This document shows, in pieces, positions 35,495 to 46,481 of a DNA stretch of 64,000 bases. Under the pieces are notes generated by a model. That model saw only the letters and a list, made by a program, of their open reading frames with translations. It had not been told where the DNA came from and made no database searches. How positions within the stretch are numbered: position 1 is the first letter of the stretch; every line of letters begins with the position of its first letter. A program made the translations under genes and the position numbers. This DNA is from Achromobacter marplatensis. Its GTDB lineage: Bacteria > Pseudomonadota > Gammaproteobacteria > Burkholderiales > Burkholderiaceae_B. The DNA is taken from contig NZ_NJIG01000002.1 of NCBI RefSeq assembly GCF_002209535.1, positions 248,001-312,000 on the forward strand. The letters run 5' to 3'.

Positions 35495-35914
35495 ATGAGC
35501 GACCAAAGCGAACTGAAGAACATGGGTTTGAAGGCGACTTTTCCCCGCCTGAAAATTCTTGATATTTTCCGTAAATCCGACCAGCGGCACCTCAGCGCCG
35601 AAGACGTCTACCGCGCCTTGATCGGCGAAAACGTCGAAATCGGCCTGGCGACCGTCTACCGCGTGCTGACCCAGTTCGAACAGGCCGGCATTCTTGCTCG
35701 TAGCCAGTTCGACAGCGGCAAGGCCGTGTTCGAGCTCAATGACGGCGATCACCACGATCACCTGATCTGCACGAACTGCGGCAAGGTGGTCGAGTTTTCG
35801 GATCCGGACATCGAAAAGCGCCAGCAAAAGATCGCCAAGGACAACGGCTTCGCGTTGGAAAGCCACGCGATGGTGCTGTACGGCATCTGCGGCAGCTGCC
35901 TAAAAGGCCGCTAA
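35495..35914 (+). CDS. fur: Ferric uptake regulator
   Basis: Fe2+-dependent repressor of 139 residues. The winged helix spans residues 1–85 ([56 protein letters not shown]). The metal sites are in the dimer domain: [18 protein letters not shown], then CGSC near the end. ATG 35495 gives [15 protein letters not shown], the usual Fur opening. A longer frame of 12 codons is rejected. It is followed by its own terminator. Confidence 0.97.
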   Translation: MSDQSELKNMGLKATFPRLKILDIFRKSDQRHLSAEDVYRALIGENVEIGLATVYRVLTQFEQAGILARSQFDSGKAVFELNDGDHHDHLICTNCGKVVEFSDPDIEKRQQKIAKDNGFALESHAMVLYGICGSCLKGR

Positions 35915-35971
35915 GCCGCCTGCGTTCGTCCCACGGCCTACGGCCGCGCTCGCCGCGGGTTCGTGAGTCTC

Positions 35972-36002
35972 AAAGCCCCTTCAAGGAGAAGGGGCTTTTT
36001 GT
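35972..36002 (+). terminator. Terminator of fur
   Basis: AAAGCCCCTTC-AAGGA-GAAGGGGCTTTTT. Confidence 0.88.
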
Positions 36003-36062
36003 TGGGCGGCAAATAAGAACCCCCGGGCACGGCCACGGGGGTTATCCGGAGGCGGACAGCGA

Positions 36063-37724
36063 TCAGGCGGCGGGTTGGCCGAAGCCTTCCAGCATTTCCC
36101 GGGCGTGTTCGCGCGTCGTGGCGGTGAGCTTGATCCCGCCCAGCATGCGGGCGATCTCTTCGACACGGGCAGGGGCGTCCAGCTCTTCGATACTGGAGCG
36201 CGTAGTGCCGCGCGATTCGGTCTTGCTGACGAGGAACTGGTTGTTACCGCAGGCGGCGACCTGCGGCAGGTGGGTGACGCACAGCACCTGATGGCGTTCG
36301 CCCAGTTCGCGCAGCAGTTTGCCGACCGATTCCGCCACCGCGCCGCCGACGCCGCTGTCGACTTCGTCGAAAATCAGCGTGGGCACGCGGGCCGCGCGGC
36401 TGGCGATGACGGACAACGCCAGCGAGATGCGCGACAGTTCGCCGCCTGAGGCGACCTTGGCCAGAGGGCGGGGCGTGGTGCCGGCGTGGCCGGCCACCAG
36501 GAATTCAACCTGCTCGTTGCCGTGCGCGGACGGTGCGCACGCCGCCAGCGTGGGCTCGAACTTGCCGCCTTGCATGGCCAACGTCTGCATGGCCTGCGTG
36601 ACCTGTTTGCCCAGGTCTTTCGCGACCTTGCGGCGGGCAGTGGTGAGTTTGGCGGCCACTGCATCGTATTGCACCTGGGCGGCGGAGAATTGGGCGCGCA
36701 GGGTATCGATATCGCCCGCGGCCTGCAACGCGGCCAGCTCGGCATGCAGCGAGTCGCGCAATTCGCACAGGGCGTCGGGTTCGACGCGGAACTTGCGGGC
36801 GGTCTCGAACACGAGGCCCAGGCGCGACTCCACCTCGGCCAGGCGTTTGGGGTCCAGGTCGACGCGGCTGACGTAGTTGTTCAGGTCGGATACGGCTTCG
36901 CTGATCGCGATGCGGGCGGATTCCAGTTCGTCATGCACGCCTTGCAGGCCGGGGTCGTGCCGCAGCATCTGCTGGATGCGGTGGTTGGCCGCCGTGATGC
37001 GGTGATGCGCGGAATCGCCCTCGCCGTCCAGCGCTTCCAGGATCTGCGAGGCGCCGTCCAGGAGGGATTGGGAATGCGACAGCCGGGTGTGCTCGGATTG
37101 CAGCGAATCCCATTCGTCCACGCCCAGCGCCAACTGGTCCAGTTCTTGAACCTGCCATTGGATACGATCGCGCTCGGTCGCCAGGCTGGCGGCGTCTTTC
37201 TCCGCGGCTTCCAGCTGCCGCGCTAGCGCGCGCCATTGCTTCCAGGCCTGGCCGACGGCCTGGCGCAGATCGCCATGGCCGCCGTGGGCGTCGAGCAGGT
37301 CGCGTTGGGCATCGGGGCGCATCAGGCTTTGATGGGCATGCTGGCCGTGGATGTCGACCAGGCTGTCGCCCAGTTCGCGCAACTGGGCCACGGTAGCGGG
37401 CGTGCCGTTGATATAGGCGCGGCTGCGGCCCTGCGCATCGATGACGCGGCGCAGCGACAGTTCGTCGTCGGCGTCGATCTCGCGTTCGGCCAGCCAGGCG
37501 TGCAGCGACTTGGGCGTGTCGAAGACAGCGGTGATGTCGGCGCGGGTCGCGCCTTCGCGCAGCATGCTGGCGTCCCCGCGTTCGCCGAGCGTCAGCGCCA
37601 GCGCATCCACCAGAATGGATTTGCCCGCGCCGGTCTCGCCGGAGAAAACGGTGAAGCCGGCGCCGAAATGGATCTCGGTCTGTTCGACGATGACGAAGTC
37701 GCGGATATGCAGGGTGCGCAGCAT
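36063..37724 (-). CDS. recN: DNA repair protein RecN
   Basis: SMC-like ATPase for double-strand-break repair, 553 residues. Walker A is FSGETGAGKSILVDALALTLGERG near residues 27–49. A long coiled-coil middle (about 160–370) carries heptad-like stretches. The C-terminal ABC signature is ASGGELSRISLAL, followed by Walker B TLIFDEVDSGVGG. It lies 13 bases downstream of nadK on the same strand, a pairing often seen. No LexA box was found in front. Confidence 0.96.
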   Translation of the reverse strand: MLRTLHIRDFVIVEQTEIHFGAGFTVFSGETGAGKSILVDALALTLGERGDASMLREGATRADITAVFDTPKSLHAWLAEREIDADDELSLRRVIDAQGRSRAYINGTPATVAQLRELGDSLVDIHGQHAHQSLMRPDAQRDLLDAHGGHGDLRQAVGQAWKQWRALARQLEAAEKDAASLATERDRIQWQVQELDQLALGVDEWDSLQSEHTRLSHSQSLLDGASQILEALDGEGDSAHHRITAANHRIQQMLRHDPGLQGVHDELESARIAISEAVSDLNNYVSRVDLDPKRLAEVESRLGLVFETARKFRVEPDALCELRDSLHAELAALQAAGDIDTLRAQFSAAQVQYDAVAAKLTTARRKVAKDLGKQVTQAMQTLAMQGGKFEPTLAACAPSAHGNEQVEFLVAGHAGTTPRPLAKVASGGELSRISLALSVIASRAARVPTLIFDEVDSGVGGAVAESVGKLLRELGERHQVLCVTHLPQVAACGNNQFLVSKTESRGTTRSSIEELDAPARVEEIARMLGGIKLTATTREHAREMLEGFGQPAA

Positions 37725-37737
37725 GGCGGGGCGCTAA

Positions 37738-38637
37738 CTACTCTACGTTGTCGGTGGCTTGGGGCATCAGGTTCCAATGCAGCTTGCGGCGCAGGGTGGA
37801 AAAGAAGCTGTAGCCCTCGGGGTGCACGAAGCGGATGGTATAGGGCGCGCGCTGCACGACGATGCGGTCGCCCGGTTGCAGGTCCGACCAGGTCTGCATG
37901 TCGAAATGCACGCTGGCGCCCACTTCGACCCGGCCCATGGCGGTAAGGGTCATGTTCAGCACGCCGGTGTCGGGGATGACGATAGGGCGGTTCGACAGCG
38001 TTTGCGGCGCGACGGGTACCAGCACCATGGCGTTCATGCCGGGGTGCAGGATGGGGCCGTTGGCCGACAGGGCGTACGCGGTGGAACCCGTGGGCGTGGC
38101 GATGATCAGGCCGTCGGCGCGCTGCGTGTACATGAAGGCGCCGTCCAGCTCCACCCGCACTTCGATCATGCCGCCGCGTCCGGCGCGGTTCAGCACGACG
38201 TCGTTCAAGGCCGACGCGGAATACATCTTCTGGTCGCCGCGCCACACGCTGCCTTCCAGCAGCATGCGCTCTTCGATCTGGAAGCTGCCTTCCAGCACGC
38301 GCGCCAGCGCGCCATGCGCGTCTTGCAGCGGAATGTCGGTGATAAAGCCCAGCCGCCCGTGGTTGATGCCGACCAGCGGCACGCCGAAGGGCGCCAGGTG
38401 GCGGCCCGCGCCCAGCACGGTGCCGTCGCCGCCCATCACGACGGCCAGCGACGCGCGCTGGCCGATTTCTTCGAGGGTGGCGACGGGGTATTCGGTCAGG
38501 CCGGTATTGCGCGCGGTATCGGCATCGATGAGCACGTGCCTGCCCGCTTGCGTCAGCGCGTGCGCAAGAGCTCTCAGCGGTGTGTCCAGGCCGGTGTCCT
38601 GGTATCTGCCGATCAGGGCGACGGTAGGAAAGTGCAT
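37738..38637 (-). CDS. nadK: NAD kinase
   Basis: ATP-dependent NAD kinase producing NADP, cytosolic, 299 residues. The catalytic motif is VVMGGDGTVLGAGRHLAPFGVPLVGINHGRLGFITDI. NDVVLNR and DGLIIATPTGSTAYALSANGPILHP form the rest of the NAD site. It is divergent from hrcA and upstream of recN in one probable operon. Confidence 0.97.
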   Translation of the reverse strand: MHFPTVALIGRYQDTGLDTPLRALAHALTQAGRHVLIDADTARNTGLTEYPVATLEEIGQRASLAVVMGGDGTVLGAGRHLAPFGVPLVGINHGRLGFITDIPLQDAHGALARVLEGSFQIEERMLLEGSVWRGDQKMYSASALNDVVLNRAGRGGMIEVRVELDGAFMYTQRADGLIIATPTGSTAYALSANGPILHPGMNAMVLVPVAPQTLSNRPIVIPDTGVLNMTLTAMGRVEVGASVHFDMQTWSDLQPGDRIVVQRAPYTIRFVHPEGYSFFSTLRRKLHWNLMPQATDNVE

Positions 38638-38768
38638 GGATGCGTGCTTATCGAAAAAGGTAAAGCCAGAAAGCCGAAACCCGCCCGGAGGGGGGGCTGA
38701 TTAGCCGATTATATGGGGCCGCATATCCGCTTGCGGGACAAAAATCGCCTTAATTGGAAAAGATTCCC

Positions 38769-38774
38769 TAAAAT
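38769..38774 (+). promoter_or_regulatory. Candidate -10 (TAAAAT) immediately before hrcA
   Basis: TAAAAT ends eight bases before the hrcA ATG and no Shine-Dalgarno sequence lies between. The transcript could be leaderless. The -35 is poor. No CIRCE inverted repeat (TTAGCACTC-N9-GAGTGCTAA) is present. Confidence 0.35.
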
Positions 38775-38781
38775 ACCTGTT

Positions 38782-39786
38782 ATGGATGACCGCGCACGCG
38801 CACTACTGAAAGCGTTGATAGAACGCTACATCGCCGATGGGCAGCCAGTCGGCTCGCGGACGCTATCGAAAGTCTTCGACTTGTCCCCGGCCACGATCCG
38901 CAATGTGATGGCGGACCTGGAAGAGCTGGGGCTGATCCATAGCCCGCATACGTCCGCCGGCCGAGTTCCCACGCCGCGGGGCTATCGCATGTTCGTCGAT
39001 TCCTTGCTGGCCGTGCAGTCCTATCAGCTGCAACCGCACAACATGGGCGAAATGCTGTCGGCCGCCGAACCCACCCGCGCCGTCAATGCCGCGGCCGCGC
39101 TGCTGTCTAACCTGACGCAGTTCGCCGGCGTGGTGCTTACGCCCAAGCGCGCCCAGGTGTTCCGCCAGATCGAATTCATCCGGCTGTCCGACAAGCGGGT
39201 GCTGCTGATCATCGTCACGCCCGACGGCGACGTTCAGAACCGCATCCTGTTCGTGCAGCGCGATTACGTCGAAGCCGAATTGCTGGAAGCCGGCAATTTC
39301 TTCAACATGCATTTCGCAGGCAAGTCCTTCAATGCGGTGCGCCAGACCTTGTCCACCGAGCTTGCCCAACTGCGCGAAGACATCTCGCGCCTGATGCAGG
39401 CAGCGGTGGAGGCCAGCGCCGAAGCTGCCGAAGACGGCGACGCCATGATCATTTCCGGCGAACGAAAACTGCTGGACGTGACGGACATCGCCTCCGACAT
39501 GGACCGGTTGCGCAAGATGTTCTCGCTGTTCGAAAAGAAGACCGACCTGCTGCAGCTGCTGGACGTGTCCAGCCGCGCGCAGGGGGTGCAGATCTACATC
39601 GGCGGCGACTCGCAACTGGTGCCGATGGAAGAAGTGTCGGTCATTACCGCGCCCTACGGCGTGGACGGCAAGGTGGTGGGCACGCTGGGCGTGATCGGTC
39701 CCACCCGCATGGCGTACGAGCGCGTCATTCCCATCGTGGACATCACGGCGCGTTTGCTCTCCAACGCCCTCAGCCACAACCAGTAG
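38782..39786 (+). CDS. hrcA: Heat-inducible transcription repressor HrcA
   Basis: Repressor of CIRCE-controlled heat-shock genes, 334 residues. The N-terminal winged helix reads [67 protein letters not shown]-like and dimer domains follow, with [20 protein letters not shown] and [32 protein letters not shown]. The true start is ATG 38782. It leads the hemH–grpE–dnaK block, but no CIRCE is visible in the window, so its targets are presumably elsewhere (groES/EL). Confidence 0.96.
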   Translation: MDDRARALLKALIERYIADGQPVGSRTLSKVFDLSPATIRNVMADLEELGLIHSPHTSAGRVPTPRGYRMFVDSLLAVQSYQLQPHNMGEMLSAAEPTRAVNAAAALLSNLTQFAGVVLTPKRAQVFRQIEFIRLSDKRVLLIIVTPDGDVQNRILFVQRDYVEAELLEAGNFFNMHFAGKSFNAVRQTLSTELAQLREDISRLMQAAVEASAEAAEDGDAMIISGERKLLDVTDIASDMDRLRKMFSLFEKKTDLLQLLDVSSRAQGVQIYIGGDSQLVPMEEVSVITAPYGVDGKVVGTLGVIGPTRMAYERVIPIVDITARLLSNALSHNQ

Positions 39787-39831
39787 GTCCATTCAAAGCT
39801 ACATCCTCCTTGCGGAGGAAGGGGAGTTTTT

Positions 39832-40956
39832 GTGTTTCTTCGCCTGTTCAAGTACCTGTGGCCTGAACGCTATCTGCCGGAAACCGAGCAGGACGACCCC
39901 TTCAACGAAGATCCGCCGCCGCGCGGGCCAGGCAAGGTCGGCGTGCTGCTGGTGAACCTGGGCACCCCGGACACGCCGGACAAGGCCGGTATCAAGAAGT
40001 ACCTGGGCGAATTCCTGTCCGACCCCCGTGTGATCGAAATCCCCCGCTACCTGTGGAAGCCCATCCTGCACGGGCTGGTGCTGACCTTGCGTCCCAAGAA
40101 GCTGGCGCCGCGCTATGCCGGGGTGTGGCTTAAAGAGGGTTCGCCCCTGATGGTCTACAGCCAGCGCCAGGCCGATGGCGTGCGCGCGGCTCTGCACGCG
40201 GCGGGCATCGATGCGGTGGTGGAACTGGGCATGCGCTACGGCAACCCGTCGATCCCCGACGCGATCACGCGCCTGCGGGCTGCGGGCTGCGAGCGCATCC
40301 TGACCGTGCCGCTGTATCCGCAGTACGCCGCCAGCACCACGGCCACCGTGGTCGACGCGGTGACCCGTCACGCTGCCCGTCTGCGCGACCAGCCCGAACT
40401 GCGCTTCACCAAGCGCTTTCATGAAGACCCAGCCTGGCTGGACCCGCTGGCCGCGCGCATCGAAGCCTTTTGGCGCGAACATGGCAAGCCGCAGAAGCTG
40501 GTGATGAGCTTTCACGGCCTGCCGCGCTATTCGATCGAGCTGGGCGACCCTTATTACCGGGATTGCATGGAATCGGCGCGCCTGTTGTCGCAACGGCTGT
40601 CCTTACCCCGAGAACAGATCGAAGTGACGTTCCAGAGCCGCTTCGGCACCGCCCGCTGGCTGGAGCCCTACACCGAACCCACCCTCAAGGCGCTGGCGGC
40701 CTCGGGGGTGACGGAGGTGGATGTGGTGTGTCCGGGATTTGTGGCAGACTGTCTGGAAACCCTGGAAGAGATCAGCCTGGAATGCCGCGACGCGTTTGTC
40801 GAGGCAGGCGGCAAGCAATTCCGCTACATCCCCGCCCTGAACGACGATCCGGCCTGGATCGCCGGCCTGGCCGGCATGGTGGAACGGAACTTGCAGGGCT
40901 GGCCGCTGACATCCCGGGCCCCCACGGACTTGAAGGAGAAGGCGCATGCACCATGA
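39832..40956 (+). CDS. hemH: Ferrochelatase
   Basis: Inserts Fe2+ into protoporphyrin IX, the last step of haem synthesis; 374 residues. It has GVLLVNLGTPDTP, the EGSPLMVYSQRQ segment, VPLYPQYAASTTATV, the metal-ligand SFHGLPRYSIELGDPYY, TFQSRFGTARWLEPYT and VVCPGFVADCLETLEEI. The start is GTG 39832 with GGGGAG upstream, giving an N-terminal extension of about 35 residues before the conserved core. It follows hrcA by 45 bases and overlaps the next small gene by 11. Confidence 0.96.
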   Translation: MFLRLFKYLWPERYLPETEQDDPFNEDPPPRGPGKVGVLLVNLGTPDTPDKAGIKKYLGEFLSDPRVIEIPRYLWKPILHGLVLTLRPKKLAPRYAGVWLKEGSPLMVYSQRQADGVRAALHAAGIDAVVELGMRYGNPSIPDAITRLRAAGCERILTVPLYPQYAASTTATVVDAVTRHAARLRDQPELRFTKRFHEDPAWLDPLAARIEAFWREHGKPQKLVMSFHGLPRYSIELGDPYYRDCMESARLLSQRLSLPREQIEVTFQSRFGTARWLEPYTEPTLKALAASGVTEVDVVCPGFVADCLETLEEISLECRDAFVEAGGKQFRYIPALNDDPAWIAGLAGMVERNLQGWPLTSRAPTDLKEKAHAP

Positions 40957-41182
40957 TCCCAAGAGCGGCAAGGCAGTGAAAAAGGGGACGGTTTCAACCC
41001 CTGTTGATGAGGATCAGGTCGAGCACGATCTGGACGAAGCCCTGGCCGAGACCTTTCCGGCCAGCGATCCCATCGCGATCCGGTCCGAACCGGATGACGA
41101 CGACGCGCACGTCGACCGCGCGCTGAAAGAAAGCTTCCCCGCCAGCGACCCCGTCGCGCCGGCGCAGCCCCACAAGAAGTAA
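40946..41182 (+). CDS. Small acidic protein with two FPASDP motifs
   Basis: A 78-residue soluble acidic protein. It holds two copies of a short motif: LDEALAETFPASDPIAI (about residues 29–45) and VDRALKESFPASDPVAP (about 56–72). Each is a helix ending in FPASDP. Similar single or double motifs occur in small uncharacterised proteins of many proteobacteria. Its ATG lies inside hemH, overlapping by 11 bases, so translation is coupled to ferrochelatase. Function unknown. Confidence 0.75.
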   Translation: MHHDPKSGKAVKKGTVSTPVDEDQVEHDLDEALAETFPASDPIAIRSEPDDDDAHVDRALKESFPASDPVAPAQPHKK

Positions 41183-41241
41183 GCGGTCGCTCCGCCCGGG
41201 ACCCGGGCGGGCGCCGTCAGGGAATATTTCGCTTTCCCGGG

Positions 41242-41269
41242 CTTGAAATAGGGGTATTGGCCCCCATTC
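41242..41269 (+). promoter_or_regulatory. Sigma-32 heat-shock promoter of grpE
   Basis: CTTGAAA (41242–41248), a 13-base spacer and CCCCATTC (41262–41269): close to the sigma-32 consensus CTTGAAA–CCCCATnT. The predicted start near 41276 lies after ATG 41270, which therefore cannot be used from this promoter. Confidence 0.85.
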
Positions 41270-41305
41270 ATGTCTGCGAAAGCCATTCTTTTTGGAGGAT
41301 TCCCC

Positions 41306-41863
41306 ATGACGGCACCCCACGAGCCTGTAGATCAGACGCCCGAAGTCGGCCAGAACGCCGACGCGGCCCCCGCCGCCCAGGACGCCGCGCAGGCCGAGCT
41401 GAACGAGTTGCGCGCCCAACTGGACGCCGCCCAGGCTACCGTCAATGAGCAGCACGACCAGCTTCTGCGTGTGCACGCCGAAGCCGAGAACGTGCGCCGC
41501 CGCGCCCAGGAAGAAGTGTCCAAGGCGCGCAAATTCGGCATCGAGTCGTTCGCCGAAAGCCTGGTTCCGGTCAAGGACAGCCTGGAAGCCGCATTGGCCC
41601 AGCCCGACCAGACCGTTGAAACGTTGCGTGAAGGCGTTGAAGTCACCCTGAAGCAATTGGCCGCGGCCTTCGAGCGCAACCTGCTCAAGGAAATCGCGCC
41701 GGCCCAGGGCGACAAGTTCGATCCGCACCTGCATCAAGCTATCTCGTCGATTCCCAACGCGCAGCCCGCCAACACCGTGTTGCAGTTGCTGCAGAAGGGC
41801 TACGCCATCGCCGACCGGACCCTGCGCCCGGCGCTGGTGGTGGTGTCCGCGGGCCAAGGCTGA
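41306..41863 (+). CDS. grpE: Nucleotide exchange factor GrpE
   Basis: Co-chaperone that releases ADP from DnaK, dimeric, 185 residues. The disordered acidic N-terminus precedes a long coiled coil ([50 protein letters not shown]). The beta-wing domain ends [29 protein letters not shown] 41306 has GGAGGA and lies downstream of the predicted sigma-32 transcription start. Confidence 0.96.
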   Translation: MTAPHEPVDQTPEVGQNADAAPAAQDAAQAELNELRAQLDAAQATVNEQHDQLLRVHAEAENVRRRAQEEVSKARKFGIESFAESLVPVKDSLEAALAQPDQTVETLREGVEVTLKQLAAAFERNLLKEIAPAQGDKFDPHLHQAISSIPNAQPANTVLQLLQKGYAIADRTLRPALVVVSAGQG

Positions 41864-41880
41864 TAGCGGCTCTGCGCACC

Positions 41881-42285
41881 ATGACCGATCCCCGTTTCGA
41901 TCCGGCTCAGGTCTTCGAGGTGTTCGGCATGCGTCGTGTCGACACCGCTGGATTCGATGCCGCCGTGGTCCAGGCGCCGGGGTCGGATTTGCGCTGCGTG
42001 TTCCTGTGGGGCCAGGATTGCTATAACTGCAATCTTTTCAAGCAGGCGGCGTTGCTGCACCAAGAGACGTTGCTGGGCCTGGGCCTGACCTGGTTCGAGG
42101 CCGACGTCTACGCCGACGAGCCCCTGGGCCGCCGTTTTTCCCTGCATGGCGTCCCCACTTTTGTGCTGTACCGGGCCGGAAAGCGGCTTGGACGCATCAC
42201 CGGCTGGCCCGGATTGCCCCAGTTCACCGCGGCAATCCAGCGGTTGCAGGACCGGGGTGCGGAAAATTCCGCCCAGGCGTCTTGA
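41881..42285 (+). CDS. Thioredoxin-family protein (CYNC) in the heat-shock cluster
   Basis: A 134-residue thioredoxin-fold protein. The redox site is WGQDCYNCNLFKQ, C-Y-N-C instead of C-G-P-C. The cis-proline is in HGVPTFVLYRAGKRLGRITGWPG. No signal peptide. It lies between grpE and dnaK, 18 bases after grpE. Its stop codon falls inside the -35 element of the dnaK promoter. Presumably heat-induced with grpE. Confidence 0.85.
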   Translation: MTDPRFDPAQVFEVFGMRRVDTAGFDAAVVQAPGSDLRCVFLWGQDCYNCNLFKQAALLHQETLLGLGLTWFEADVYADEPLGRRFSLHGVPTFVLYRAGKRLGRITGWPGLPQFTAAIQRLQDRGAENSAQAS

Positions 42286-42309
42286 AAAACCCTGCGAGTA
42301 GCCCCAGTT
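42281..42309 (+). promoter_or_regulatory. Sigma-32 heat-shock promoter of dnaK
   Basis: CTTGAAA (42281–42287), a 14-base spacer and CCCCAGTT (42302–42309). The -35 contains the TGA stop of the preceding thioredoxin gene. Confidence 0.85.
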
Positions 42310-42365
42310 ATGTGGGGACAAGAAGTTTCCCTCTATTTTCATAGATTTAATTCAAGGTACCCACC

Positions 42366-44291
<1,926 letters not shown>

Positions 44292-44400
44292 TGGCCGGGC
44301 GCTGACCAGCCTCTGCCGCCCGGTAGCCGGAGAAATCCGCCTACCGGGCGAACTCATTCTGTAGCACTGAAAAGATGGCTCGTTTTTGAGCCCACGGATC
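44292..44400 (+). promoter_or_regulatory. dnaK–dnaJ intergenic hairpin
   Basis: GCCCGGTAG and CTACCGGGC (about 44318–44349) can form a stem. GGCTC and GAGCC form a smaller one closer to dnaJ. There is no T-run, so it is more likely an RNA processing or stability element than a terminator. Confidence 0.45.
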
Positions 44401-45534
44401 ATGGCAAAACGCGACTATTACGAAGTTCTGGGCGTAGCGAAAAACGCCTCGGACGACGAACTCAAGAAGGCCTATCGAAAGCTGGCCATGAAGTACCATC
44501 CGGACCGTAATCCGGACAGCAAAGAAGCCGAAGAGAAGTTCAAGGAAGCCAAGGAAGCCTACGAGGTCCTGGGGGATGAACAGAAGCGCGCCGCGTATGA
44601 CCGCTATGGCCATGCGGGCGTCGACCCCAACTCCGCCGGCATGGGCGGGGCGGGCATGGGCGGCGGCTTTGCCGACGCCTTCGGCGATATCTTCGGCGAA
44701 ATCTTCGGTGGCGGCGGCGGTGGTGGCCGTCGTGGCGGCGGCCCGCAGGTGTATCGCGGCGCCGACCTGAAGTACGCGCTGGAAATCACGCTGGAACAGG
44801 CCGCAGCCGGTTTCGACACCGAAATCCGCGTACCCAGCTGGGAAAACTGCGACACCTGCCACGGCTCCGGTGCCAAGGTCGGCACCTCGCCCAAGACCTG
44901 CCGCACCTGCGGCGGTTCGGGCGCCGTGCGCATGCAACAAGGCTTTTTCAGCGTGCAGCAGACCTGCCCGACCTGCCACGGCAACGGTAAGGAAATCACG
45001 GATCCGTGCCCGTCCTGCGACGGCGTGGGCCGTATCCGCCGCAACAAGACCCTGCAGGTCAAGATTCCGGCCGGTATCGACGACGGCATGCGCATCCGCT
45101 CCAGCGGCAATGGCGAACCGGGTATCAACGGCGGCCCTCCGGGCGACCTGTATGTGGAAATCCACATCAAGCAGCACAAGATCTTCCAGCGTGACGGCGA
45201 CGATCTGCACTGCGAGCTGACCATCCCGTTCACCACGGCGGCACTGGGCGGCGAGCTTCAGGTGCCCACGCTGGGCGGCAAAGCCGAGATCTCGATTCCC
45301 GAAGGCACGCAGTCGGGCAAGACCTTCCGCCTGCGCGGCAAGGGCATCCGCGGCGTGCGGGGCAGCTATCCGGGTGACCTGTACTGCCACGTTGTCGTGG
45401 AAACGCCGGTGCGCCTGAGCGAAGACCAGAAGAGCATCCTGCGCCAGTTCGAGACCTCGCTGAACGACGGGGGCGACCGCCACTCGCCACAAAGCAAGTC
45501 CTGGACGGACCGCGTGAAGGAATTCTTCAGCTGA
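44401..45534 (+). CDS. dnaJ: Chaperone protein DnaJ (Hsp40)
   Basis: Co-chaperone that stimulates DnaK, 377 residues. The J-domain has HPD in [16 protein letters not shown] Gly-rich linker ([28 protein letters not shown]) follows. Four zinc-finger CxxCxGxG repeats come next: [32 protein letters not shown]. The C-terminal substrate domain is complete. ATG 44401 is chosen because the five-codon extension adds nothing conserved. Confidence 0.98.
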   Translation: MAKRDYYEVLGVAKNASDDELKKAYRKLAMKYHPDRNPDSKEAEEKFKEAKEAYEVLGDEQKRAAYDRYGHAGVDPNSAGMGGAGMGGGFADAFGDIFGEIFGGGGGGGRRGGGPQVYRGADLKYALEITLEQAAAGFDTEIRVPSWENCDTCHGSGAKVGTSPKTCRTCGGSGAVRMQQGFFSVQQTCPTCHGNGKEITDPCPSCDGVGRIRRNKTLQVKIPAGIDDGMRIRSSGNGEPGINGGPPGDLYVEIHIKQHKIFQRDGDDLHCELTIPFTTAALGGELQVPTLGGKAEISIPEGTQSGKTFRLRGKGIRGVRGSYPGDLYCHVVVETPVRLSEDQKSILRQFETSLNDGGDRHSPQSKSWTDRVKEFFS

Positions 45535-45550
45535 ATCGCTTGATGCATGA

Positions 45551-45583
45551 AAAAGCCGCGAACCTGTGTCGCGGCTTTTTTTT
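45551..45583 (+). terminator. Terminator of dnaJ
   Basis: AAAAGCCGCGA-x-TCGCGGCTTTTTTTTT hairpin just after the dnaJ stop. Confidence 0.88.
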
Positions 45584-45674
45584 GGCTGTCGATCGTGGAG
45601 TCGGGGCTGATGAGGCGTGCGACCCGCGGCGGATTTCTTTGGCCAGGATTCGCGTTTCAGCCTTCCCACGCAAT

Positions 45675-45705
45675 AAAAAGGCCGCGGCTGTGACGCCGCG
45701 GCCGT
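45675..45705 (-). terminator. Terminator of the DUF4148 transcript
   Basis: GGCCGCGGC (45680–45688) pairs with GCCGCGGCC (45695–45703). On the minus strand it is followed by TTTTTATTG. It would end the DUF4148 mRNA about 280 bases after its stop codon. Confidence 0.75.
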
Positions 45706-45895
45706 ACTGCAGGTGCTGCTACTGCTAGGTGTTGCCACTACTACTACTTGTGTTGCGACTGCTAGGTGCTGCGACTGCTCAGTACTGCTTCTGCTACATC
45801 TACTGCTGGATACTGCTTTACTGCCAGGTACTGCTCTACTGCTTAGGTACTGCTTTGGTACTACTCAGGCACTGCTACTGCGGTTGCCGCTGTAC
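45704..45895. repeat. Degenerate ACTGCT repeat tract
   Basis: About 190 bases composed of variants of TACTGCT/GGTACTGCT. The exact hexamer ACTGCT occurs ten times on the plus strand, with TACTACT, GTTGC and GGTGCTGC variants between. The unit spacing is irregular. Within the predicted 3' untranslated region of the DUF4148 mRNA the RNA would read AGCAGU repeatedly. The Leu/Thr/Cys-rich frame through it is low complexity and not credible as a gene. Confidence 0.8.
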
Positions 45896-45955
45896 CGAAA
45901 AAACCGGCCCCAAGCCATGATGCCGCCTGAGGCCGGCCGGGCTACAGCAAGCAGC

Positions 45956-46345
45956 TCACCGGGTGATCGGCGGATATTCGAGTTCGCCGAACGTGTATTG
46001 GCCGCTGGCCTTGGCTTGGGCCAGATCCTGCTGGACTTCGGCGCGCGTCTTGACGGCGGCGGGCGCTGCGGCGACGGGCGGGTATTGCAGTTCGCCGAAC
46101 GTGTACTGGCCGCTGACCTTGGCTTGCTGCAGCTGGGCTTGCACTTCTTGCGAGCTCAGGCTGGCGCCTTGCGGCAGGGCGGGCGGGTAGTCCAGTTCAC
46201 CGAAGGTGTATTGGCCGGTAGCCTTGGCTTGTTGCAGTTCGGTCGCGACTTGGGCGCTGGTCTTGCCTTGTTCAACGCCGGCGGCTTGGGCGCCAACGCC
46301 AACCAGGGCCAGGGATAGCAGCAGGGTGGTGGTTAGGGTTTTCAT
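45956..46345 (-). CDS. Secreted DUF4148 protein with three tandem repeats
   Basis: A 129-residue protein. The signal peptide MKTLTTTLLLSLALVGVGAQA is cleaved before AGVEQGK. The mature part is three copies of a roughly 35-residue unit ending in QAKATGQYTFGELDYPP, QAKVSGQYTFGELQYPP and QAKASGQYTFGELEYPP. Single-copy DUF4148 proteins are common in Bordetella and Burkholderia relatives. Periplasmic location is expected; the function is unknown. Two symmetrical sequences lie upstream (46435, 46482), and a long repeat-bearing 3' region lies downstream. Confidence 0.85.
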   Translation of the reverse strand: MKTLTTTLLLSLALVGVGAQAAGVEQGKTSAQVATELQQAKATGQYTFGELDYPPALPQGASLSSQEVQAQLQQAKVSGQYTFGELQYPPVAAAPAAVKTRAEVQQDLAQAKASGQYTFGELEYPPITR

Positions 46346-46434
46346 GGTAGACCTCCAATCTTGTCAGTGGGGACCGAATCCGGCGGCCCTCCGTCGTGGT
46401 TCGTTGTTTGTTCCCGATGACTGAATTCTGCGCG

Positions 46435-46452
46435 TTATCCCACCTGGGATAA
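46435..46452. promoter_or_regulatory. Perfect palindrome upstream of DUF4148 gene
   Basis: TTATCCCA-CC-TGGGATAA, eight-base arms, about 90 bases before the DUF4148 start. Operator-like. Confidence 0.5.
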
Positions 46453-46481
46453 ACCCGTATTCCCTGAAAACATCTTTCCAA

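Noticed and set aside
41270..41305. Upstream ATG ([11 protein letters not shown]) as grpE start
   Set aside because: It precedes the predicted sigma-32 transcription start and lacks the GGAGGA site that serves ATG 41306.
38640..42365. CIRCE element for HrcA
   Set aside because: Searched by eye upstream of hrcA, grpE and dnaK; no TTAGCACTC/GAGTGCTAA pair found.
45704..45895. CRISPR-like or protein-coding reading of the ACTGCT tract
   Set aside because: Units are 6–9 bases with irregular spacing, without constant repeats and unique spacers; the open frame is only Leu/Thr/Cys low complexity.
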